Origin: Limnohabitans sp. Jir61
GTDB taxonomy: Bacteria; Pseudomonadota; Gammaproteobacteria; Burkholderiales; Burkholderiaceae_C
Length of the DNA: 64,000 nucleotides
Assembly: GCF_003063545.1 (NCBI RefSeq)
Contig: NZ_NESD01000002.1
Coordinates: 620,001 to 684,000, forward strand
Reading direction: 5' to 3'
Shown here: in pieces, positions 56,729 through 64,000 of the stretch
Layout: each line of letters begins with the position of its first letter
How positions within the stretch are numbered: position 1 is the stretch's first letter
Notes under the pieces: generated by a model
Seen by the model: the letters and a program-made list of their open reading frames with translations, nothing else
What the model was told of the DNA's origin: nothing
Database searches by the model: none
Program-made: the position numbers and the translations under genes

Positions 56729-57595
56729 TCAGACAGCAGCCGCACCTGCAACGATTTCCGAAAGTTCTTTCGTAATCGCCGCTTGACGCGTCTTGTTGTA
56801 AACCAGTTTGAGTTCGTTGATCACGTTCCCAGCGTTGTCGGTCGCAGACTTCATCGCAACCATACGGGCCGATTGCTCGGACGCCATACTTTCAGCCACG
56901 GCTTGATACACCATAGCTTCTACGTAGCGGAGCAACAATTCGTCGATGACGGTTTGTGCGTCCGGTTCGTAGATGTAGTCCCAGGTACCGTGACCTTCGT
57001 GAGGCTTTAGCGCGTCTGCCGACAAAGGCAGAAGTTGCTCAACCACAGACTCTTGCTTCATCGTGTTGATGAATCGCGTGTAGCACAGTTGGACCGAATG
57101 GATCTCGCCTGCAACATACGCATCCAACAACACTTTCACGGGGCCGATGAGCTTGTCGAGATGAGGTGTATCACCGAGTTGTGTCGCATGCGACACAACT
57201 TGAACACCTGAACGACCCAAGAAACCCAGACCTTTGTTACCGATCGCCACAGCTTTCGCTTTGTGGCCTTCGGTTTGCAAGTCACGCAGCTTGTTCGAGA
57301 CCATACGCAACACGTTGGTGTTGAGACCGCCGCACAAGCCTTTGTCTGTGGTCACCACGATAAAGCCCACATCCTTGGCTTGGTTCACTTCCATGAAGGG
57401 GTGAACGTACTCAGGATTGGCCTTGCCGAGGTTAGCCGCGACATGACGAATCTTCTCGCTGTAAGGGCGAGCCGCACGCATGCGATCTTGCGCCTTACGC
57501 ATCTTAGACGCGGCCACCATTTCCATGGCTTTGGTGATCTTCTTGGTGTTTTCCACCGATTTGATCTTGCCGCGAATTTCCTTACCTGCTGCCAT
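56729..57595 (-). CDS. atpG: ATP synthase gamma subunit
   Basis: Rotor shaft of F1. 288 residues; the N- and C-terminal helices of the coiled coil are [20 protein letters not shown] and [28 protein letters not shown] is the conserved middle. GGAG precedes the ATG. Confidence 0.98.
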   Translation of the reverse strand: MAAGKEIRGKIKSVENTKKITKAMEMVAASKMRKAQDRMRAARPYSEKIRHVAANLGKANPEYVHPFMEVNQAKDVGFIVVTTDKGLCGGLNTNVLRMVSNKLRDLQTEGHKAKAVAIGNKGLGFLGRSGVQVVSHATQLGDTPHLDKLIGPVKVLLDAYVAGEIHSVQLCYTRFINTMKQESVVEQLLPLSADALKPHEGHGTWDYIYEPDAQTVIDELLLRYVEAMVYQAVAESMASEQSARMVAMKSATDNAGNVINELKLVYNKTRQAAITKELSEIVAGAAAV

Positions 57596-57621
57596 TTGAG
57601 GCTCCTTGTGTCAGGTACGGA

Positions 57622-59160
57622 TTAAGCGAAGGTTTTCTTGAACGCAGTCAATGCTGCGGTCAGTTCAGCCTCGGCGTCTTTGTCCATGGCTTTGTCGGCT
57701 TCGAGTTTGGCCAACAAGGCAGCGTGCTTAGCTTTGAGGTAAGCGTGCATTTCATATTCAAAGTGCAGAACTTGTTTGACTTCGATGTCATCCATGTAGC
57801 CTTTGTTCACCGCAAACAGGGTTGCACCCATGATGCTGATGGACTGTGGGCTGTACTGAGCTTGCTTGAGCAATTCAGTCACGCGAGCACCGCGGTCGAG
57901 CTGTTTACGTGTGGCTTCGTCGAGGTCAGAAGCGAACTGAGCAAACGCTGCCAATTCACGGTACTGAGCCAAGTCGGTACGAATACCACCGGACAAGTTC
58001 TTTACCAATTTCGTTTGAGCTGCACCACCCACGCGAGACACTGAAATACCAGCGTTAATCGCAGGACGGATACCAGCGTTGAACAACGATGTTTCCAAGA
58101 AGATTTGACCGTCAGTGATCGAAATCACGTTGGTTGGCACGAAAGCAGACACGTCACCGGCTTGGGTTTCAATGATTGGCAATGCAGTCAATGAACCAGT
58201 TTTGCCTTTGACGGCGCCTTTGGTGAAAGCTTCGACGTAGTCGGCGTTCACGCGGGCAGCGCGCTCTAGCAAACGGCTGTGGAGATAGAACACGTCGCCA
58301 GGGTAAGCTTCGCGGCCTGGTGGGCGACGCAACAGCAAAGACACTTGGCGGTAAGCCACAGCTTGCTTAGACAAATCGTCATACACGATCAAGGCGTCTT
58401 CGCCACGGTCGCGGAAGTATTCGCCCATCGTGCAACCCGAGTAGGCTGACACGTATTGCATCGCTGCAGATTCAGAAGCAGAAGCAGCCACAACGATGGT
58501 GTATTCCATCGCGCCAGCTTGCTCCAAAGCGCGAACCACGTTTTTGATCGACGAGGCTTTTTGGCCAATCGCGACGTAAACGCAGGTCATGTTTTGACCT
58601 TTTTGGTTGATGATGGCGTCGATCGCAACAGCTGTTTTACCTGTTTGACGGTCACCAATGATCAACTCACGTTGGCCACGGCCCACTGGCACCATGGAGT
58701 CAACAGACTTCAAACCAGTTTGCATGGGTTGGCTCACAGATTCGCGAGCAATAACGCCTGGCGCAACCTTTTCGATCACGTCGGTCATCTTGGCGTTGAT
58801 TGGACCTTTGCCGTCGATAGGCTGACCCAAAGCGTTCACCACGCGGCCAATGAGTTCAGGGCCGACTGGCACTTCCAAAATGCGACCTGTACATTTGACA
58901 ATGTCGCCTTCAGAGATGTGCTCGTACTCACCCAAGATCACAGCACCGACCGAGTCACGCTCGAGGTTCAGGGCCAGACCGAATGTGTTGTTGGGGAATT
59001 CCAACATTTCGCCTTGCATCGCGTCTGACAGACCGTGCACGCGAACGATACCGTCAGTCACCGACAAAACGGTGCCTTGATTACGAACGTTGGCATCAGT
59101 GCCCAAACCTTCGATACGGCTCTTAATCAGCTCAGAGATTTCTGCTGGATTGAGTTGCAT
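57622..59160 (-). CDS. atpA: ATP synthase alpha subunit
   Basis: Non-catalytic nucleotide-binding F1 subunit. 512 residues; P-loop GDRQTGKTA (about 169-177), the arginine finger lies in [11 protein letters not shown], and the N-terminus [19 protein letters not shown] docks to delta. Normal spacing to atpH (36 bases). Confidence 0.99.
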   Translation of the reverse strand: MQLNPAEISELIKSRIEGLGTDANVRNQGTVLSVTDGIVRVHGLSDAMQGEMLEFPNNTFGLALNLERDSVGAVILGEYEHISEGDIVKCTGRILEVPVGPELIGRVVNALGQPIDGKGPINAKMTDVIEKVAPGVIARESVSQPMQTGLKSVDSMVPVGRGQRELIIGDRQTGKTAVAIDAIINQKGQNMTCVYVAIGQKASSIKNVVRALEQAGAMEYTIVVAASASESAAMQYVSAYSGCTMGEYFRDRGEDALIVYDDLSKQAVAYRQVSLLLRRPPGREAYPGDVFYLHSRLLERAARVNADYVEAFTKGAVKGKTGSLTALPIIETQAGDVSAFVPTNVISITDGQIFLETSLFNAGIRPAINAGISVSRVGGAAQTKLVKNLSGGIRTDLAQYRELAAFAQFASDLDEATRKQLDRGARVTELLKQAQYSPQSISIMGATLFAVNKGYMDDIEVKQVLHFEYEMHAYLKAKHAALLAKLEADKAMDKDAEAELTAALTAFKKTFA

Positions 59161-59196
59161 GACTCTTTCCTTCTTTCTTGTTAGGGCTGACAGGCA

Positions 59197-59727
59197 TTAA
59201 GCCGTCAGCGCAACTTTCATTTGATCTAAACGGGCTTTGACAGAAGTGTCCAACACTTCGTCACCCACCACCACGCGAATACCGCCAATCAGCTCAGGCT
59301 GCAAGGCCACAGAGACGTTGAGTTTGCGGCCAAAACGCTTTTCGAGAGCAGTCTTCACATCAGCCAAAGCTGCTGCGTCGATGTCAAAAGCGCTGTACAC
59401 AACAGCGTCTGCCGTACCGCTTTGCGCGTTGACATGTGCGCGGAATTGCGTTGCCACTTCGGGCAATGCGCTCAAGCGACCGTTGTCAATCACGGCGCGC
59501 AAAAAGTTTTGCGCAGCAGTTGGCAATTTGGATTTGGCAACACCAACAATCAAATCAAACACTTGGTTTGAGGTGACTTTGGGGCCTTCTGCAAATTGCA
59601 GCAATTGGGCGTTCCCGGCGATTGCCGCAAGCTCTTCGAGCCATGCAGCAGTACCGCTCAGGTCTGCGGCCGAAGCCTTGAACAAAGCTTCTGCGTAAGG
59701 GCGGGCAATGGTGGCGAGTTCGGCCAT
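59197..59727 (-). CDS. atpH: ATP synthase delta subunit
   Basis: Peripheral-stalk subunit joining b to the top of F1. 176 residues; [13 protein letters not shown] at the N-terminus and the C-terminal [20 protein letters not shown] are diagnostic. Confidence 0.98.
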   Translation of the reverse strand: MAELATIARPYAEALFKASAADLSGTAAWLEELAAIAGNAQLLQFAEGPKVTSNQVFDLIVGVAKSKLPTAAQNFLRAVIDNGRLSALPEVATQFRAHVNAQSGTADAVVYSAFDIDAAALADVKTALEKRFGRKLNVSVALQPELIGGIRVVVGDEVLDTSVKARLDQMKVALTA

Positions 59728-59736
59728 GTTGTCCTC

Positions 59737-60207
59737 TTACAGCTCAGTCTTCAGACGACCCAACAAGTCGGCGTGAACGCTAGCGTTGACTTCCTTGCGG
59801 AGAATCTGCTCGGCGCCTTTGACAGCCAATGCAGCCACTTGCTCGCGCAGGGCTTCACGTGCTTTCACGACTTCTTGCGCAGCTTCAGCGTGAGCAGCAG
59901 CCACAATCTTGTTCGCTTCAACCGTGGCATGAGCCTTGGCTTCGTCGATCAAGTGTTGGGCGCGGCGCTCGGCATCAGCCAACAAAGCGGTAGATTCGTT
60001 GCGGGTTTCAGCCAGCTTCAATTCCACTTCTTTGTGCGCGTTGGACAGTTCAATCTTGGCATGTTCGGCAGCAGCCAAACCATGGGCAATTTTTTCTGAA
60101 CGTTCATCGAGTGCGCTTGCGATGGGTGGCCACACGAATTTCATCGTGAACCACACCAAGACCGCAAAAACGATCATCTGGACGAACAGGGTTGCGTTGA
60201 TACTCAC
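59737..60207 (-). CDS. atpF: ATP synthase b subunit
   Basis: Peripheral-stalk membrane subunit. 156 residues, equal to E. coli: one N-terminal membrane helix ([20 protein letters not shown]) and a long Ala/Glu/Lys-rich right-handed coiled coil that dimerises. Only one b gene is present. Confidence 0.98.
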   Translation of the reverse strand: MSINATLFVQMIVFAVLVWFTMKFVWPPIASALDERSEKIAHGLAAAEHAKIELSNAHKEVELKLAETRNESTALLADAERRAQHLIDEAKAHATVEANKIVAAAHAEAAQEVVKAREALREQVAALAVKGAEQILRKEVNASVHADLLGRLKTEL

Positions 60208-60238
60208 GGCAACACCTTTCTTTTGGTAGTTGCGAGAA

Positions 60239-61397
<1,159 letters not shown>

Positions 61398-61411
61398 TCG
61401 TTCGCTCTTCT

Positions 61412-61888
61412 TTAAGTTGGCTTAACTGGGTAAAACACTTTGCGAAAGCCAAGCGCCACCCAATACACCTTCATTGTCACTACCAGACCCGCCAACATGG
61501 CAGGCCAGCTCAAATCATTCACCAGACGCGGCGCCGCAAAAAGCATTGCCACCGTGAGGCCTATCTTGACCATTTCCCAAAGGAAAAAGCCAAACACTGC
61601 AGCACCGACATTTGCGGAAGCGACCCGACTGGTCAAACCTCGCGCAAACAGCGCCGCAGGGACAATCACCGCCAAGGCGCCGTAAACCGCCGAATAAACC
61701 GCAGCCATCCGCCCCGACACAAACCACACAAGACCTGCCACCAAGAGCCCCAGCACCGCTTGGACTCCCACCACCCGCCATACCGACAGAAGGGGCTGAT
61801 GCTTGCGCAACTCTGCAACCTGCTCGGCCGTGAGTGGCTCAAACGTTTCTTGTAGGTTCTCTTGATCTTGAGGCTGTATTCTGGTCAT
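61412..61888 (-). CDS. atpI: ATP synthase assembly protein AtpI
   Basis: Fo-associated protein that helps assemble the c ring or handles Mg. 158 residues, four membrane segments (for example [20 protein letters not shown]) after a charged N-terminal part of about 40 residues. Family mark [20 protein letters not shown]. First gene of the operon, 110 bases from the divergent ybeD, which must contain the atp promoter. Confidence 0.93.
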   Translation of the reverse strand: MTRIQPQDQENLQETFEPLTAEQVAELRKHQPLLSVWRVVGVQAVLGLLVAGLVWFVSGRMAAVYSAVYGALAVIVPAALFARGLTSRVASANVGAAVFGFFLWEMVKIGLTVAMLFAAPRLVNDLSWPAMLAGLVVTMKVYWVALGFRKVFYPVKPT

Positions 61889-61998
61889 CTATGTTTACGC
61901 CCAGGTTACATCCGTCATGTCTCTATAGAACCAATCATTGTACGTGATAACCCATACGCTTTTCGGCCTACTGGACTAAGAAGAGGATAATTTGAGTC

Positions 61999-62292
61999 AT
62001 GACAAACCCCAGCACCCCTCCAGAAAACCCTCGAGCTGACTCATTGATCGAGTATCCAAGCCAATTCCCCATCAAAGTTATGGGCACCAAGGTCGATGGT
62101 TTTGTGCACGCTGTAACCTACATTGCTGAGCAATTCGACCCCACGTTTGACGCCAGCACGGTAGAGCTGCGCGAAAGCAAAGGCGGTAATTATTTAGGCG
62201 TCACCATTACCGTGACGGCCACCAGCCGCGAACAACTCGACGAGCTGTACCGCACCCTCACCTCTCATCCACTGGTGAAAGTGGTGCTGTGA
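61999..62292 (+). CDS. ybeD: UPF0250 (DUF493) family protein YbeD
   Basis: Small ACT-like protein of 97 residues: [20 protein letters not shown], then [20 protein letters not shown] and a C-terminal [14 protein letters not shown]. It is regularly placed before lipB, which suggests a role in lipoate metabolism, but none is shown. Its stop overlaps the GTG start of lipB. Confidence 0.94.
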   Translation: MTNPSTPPENPRADSLIEYPSQFPIKVMGTKVDGFVHAVTYIAEQFDPTFDASTVELRESKGGNYLGVTITVTATSREQLDELYRTLTSHPLVKVVL

Positions 62293-62966
62293 TCAAACAC
62301 CTCGGCCTTGTGCCCTACCTGCCGACCTACCAAGCGATGCAGGATTTCACGACAGCTCGCAACTCGGATACACCCGACGAGCTGTGGGTGTGCGAACACC
62401 CACCCGTGTTCACGCAAGGCCTTGCAGGGCACGAAGACCATTTACTTGCCCCCGGCGATATTCCCGTAATACCCACCAATCGAGGCGGTCAAGTGACCTT
62501 CCACGGACCCGGTCAGGTGGTGGCCTACCCGCTGATAGATCTCAAACGTGCCGGCTACTACGTCAAAGAATATGTGTACCGCATTGAAGACGCCGTGATT
62601 CGCACACTGGCCCACTTCAGCGTAACGGGTCACCGAGTTTCTGGCGCACCCGGAATTTATGTTCGCTTAGACGATCCACACAGCCACGCCATGCTGACCC
62701 AACGCCCGCAGAAAGATGCCAGCAAAGACCCAGACTTTGCAGGTCTCGGAAAAATCGCAGCTCTTGGCATCAAGGTGAGCCGCCATTGCACGTATCACGG
62801 CGTAGCGCTGAACGTGGCCATGGACCTAAGCCCCTACCAACGCATCAACCCCTGCGGCTATCAAGGCCTGCAAACCGTCGACCTTTCTACAATCGGCGTA
62901 TCGGTCAGCTGGCAAGAAGCCGCTGATGTTTTGAGCCAAAAGCTCGCCACCCATTTGACGCCCTGA
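62289..62966 (+). CDS. lipB: Octanoyl-ACP:protein octanoyltransferase
   Basis: Moves octanoate from ACP to lipoyl domains. 225 residues from a GTG that overlaps the ybeD stop. [33 protein letters not shown], the catalytic Lys in [20 protein letters not shown] and the catalytic Cys in INPCGYQGL are all in place. An insertion of about 12 residues near [15 protein letters not shown] precedes the Lys motif. Confidence 0.97.
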   Translation: MIKHLGLVPYLPTYQAMQDFTTARNSDTPDELWVCEHPPVFTQGLAGHEDHLLAPGDIPVIPTNRGGQVTFHGPGQVVAYPLIDLKRAGYYVKEYVYRIEDAVIRTLAHFSVTGHRVSGAPGIYVRLDDPHSHAMLTQRPQKDASKDPDFAGLGKIAALGIKVSRHCTYHGVALNVAMDLSPYQRINPCGYQGLQTVDLSTIGVSVSWQEAADVLSQKLATHLTP

Positions 62967-62985
62967 ATCTACAAGGCCACTCGCT

Positions 62986-63984
62986 ATGTCTACCCCTGAC
63001 AACCAAGTCGTGCGCGAAGCGCAAACCGTCGAAAACTACAACGCTTCTGCCAAGCAAAAAGCTGCTGCCAAACTCTCACGCATTCCGGTGAAAGTGGAAC
63101 AAAGCGAAGTGCTGAAAAAGCCTGATTGGATTCGCGTCAAAGCAGGCTCACCCTCGACACGTTTTTACGAAATCAAAGACGTACTGCGCGCCAACAATTT
63201 GGTAACCGTGTGCGAAGAAGCCAGCTGCCCCAACATCGGCGAATGCTTTGGCAAAGGAACGGCCACTTTCATGATCATGGGTGACAAGTGCACACGTCGC
63301 TGCCCATTCTGCGATGTGGGCCACGGCCGCCCAGACCCACTCGATGTGAACGAGCCAGAAAACTTAGCCAAAACTATTGCCGACTTGAAGCTGAAATACG
63401 TGGTCATCACCAGCGTCGATCGTGATGACTTGCGCGATGGTGGAAGCCAACATTTTGTGGATTGCATTCAGCGCACGCGTGAGTTGTCACCCCAAACACA
63501 AATTGAAATTTTGGTGCCTGACTTCCGGGGCCGCGATGACCGCGCTTTAGAAATTCTCAAAGCCGCACCTCCTGATGTGATGAACCACAACATGGAAACC
63601 GTGCCACGCCTCTACAAAGAAGCGCGCCCTGGCAGCGACTACGCCTTCAGCTTGAACTTGCTCAAGAAGTTCAAAGCCTTGTTCCCCAACGTTCCTACCA
63701 AGAGCGGTTTGATGGTTGGCTTGGGCGAAACCGACGAAGAAATTTTGCAAGTGATGCAAGACATGCGCGACCACAACATCGACATGCTCACCATCGGCCA
63801 ATACTTGGCGCCTAGTACCAGCCACATCCCAGTGCGCCGCTATGTGCACCCAGACACGTTCAAGATGTTTGAGGAAAAAGCCTACGAGATGGGTTTTAGC
63901 CACGCGGCCGTCGGCGCGATGGTTAGGTCTTCATACCACGCAGATCAGCAGGCACACGCAGCCTCTGAAGCTGCGAAGGCTTAA
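62986..63984 (+). CDS. lipA: Lipoyl synthase
   Basis: Radical-SAM enzyme that inserts two sulphurs into the octanoyl chain. 332 residues. The radical-SAM cluster is CTRRCPFC (Cys-x3-Cys-x2-Cys); the auxiliary cluster that supplies sulphur uses [13 protein letters not shown]; a Ser in the conserved C-terminal MVRSSYHA is its extra ligand. The gene ends 16 bases before the window edge and is complete. Confidence 0.98.
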   Translation: MSTPDNQVVREAQTVENYNASAKQKAAAKLSRIPVKVEQSEVLKKPDWIRVKAGSPSTRFYEIKDVLRANNLVTVCEEASCPNIGECFGKGTATFMIMGDKCTRRCPFCDVGHGRPDPLDVNEPENLAKTIADLKLKYVVITSVDRDDLRDGGSQHFVDCIQRTRELSPQTQIEILVPDFRGRDDRALEILKAAPPDVMNHNMETVPRLYKEARPGSDYAFSLNLLKKFKALFPNVPTKSGLMVGLGETDEEILQVMQDMRDHNIDMLTIGQYLAPSTSHIPVRRYVHPDTFKMFEEKAYEMGFSHAAVGAMVRSSYHADQQAHAASEAAKA

Positions 63985-64000
63985 ACGCCCATCAACTCGG

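Overview
The window is a 64 kb chromosomal segment of a betaproteobacterium, most likely of the family Comamonadaceae (Burkholderiales; a Limnohabitans- or Rhodoferax-like freshwater member would fit, but I cannot fix the genus). The evidence is the orphan Bug-type solute receptor, the PhaM granule protein, DUF1840 and DUF3567 proteins, the recG-oxyR-ubiA order, and a spc ribosomal operon that starts at rplN next to proC. It is almost entirely core genome: about 80 protein genes, two tRNAs, no phage, no insertion sequence, no CRISPR. Only one stretch over 300 bases lacks a gene (about 45480-45808), and it holds a pair of unusual inverted repeats.

Layout. 1-9.5 kb (minus strand): an orphan Bug receptor, then a branched-chain-amino-acid-type (HAAT) ABC transporter enclosed by two acyl/aryl-CoA ligases; a divergent Crp/Fnr regulator follows, with three palindromes in the shared promoter region. 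10.4-16.3 kb: RluF-like pseudouridine synthase, HtpG, a HAD enzyme, an SrkA-like kinase with DUF1840, and an alpha/beta hydrolase. 16.3-25.3 kb (minus): initiator tRNA-Met and the spc plus alpha ribosomal operons (rplN to rplQ with secY and rpoA), driven by a recognisable sigma70 promoter. 25.4-34.4 kb: proC, a lysine-rich exported peptide, recG-oxyR-ubiA, queA-tgt, and dctA behind an unusual leader hairpin.

34.4-41.2 kb: a FIST sensor overlapping phaM, then a copper-uptake operon (DUF2946 leader protein, TonB receptor, YcnI, PCu(A)C) divergent from a DksA/TraR zinc-finger plus eRF1-like gene pair with an FNR-type box between them. 41.2-49.4 kb: FAH-family hydrolase, DUF3108, DUF3567, purU, a GcvA-like LysR regulator, the repeat pair, glcD, a small membrane protein split over two frames at an A AAA AAC heptamer, YggS and a beta-hydroxyacid dehydrogenase. 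49.5-54.8 kb: dolP-diaA-yraN divergent from rsmI, tRNA-Arg(CCG), a c5-type cytochrome, YheT and neighbours. 54.8-61.9 kb (minus): the full atpIBEFHAGDC operon. 62-64 kb: ybeD-lipB-lipA.

Most genes serve translation, energy and cofactor supply. The parts most worth a second look are the DUF2946 leader gene with its terminal Arg-Gly-Pro-Pro motif and following hairpin ahead of the copper genes, the possible programmed -1 frameshift at 47505-47511, the dctA ribosome site that a hairpin seems to bridge, and the two 86-88 bp hairpin repeats with an almost identical loop but different, internally matched arms.
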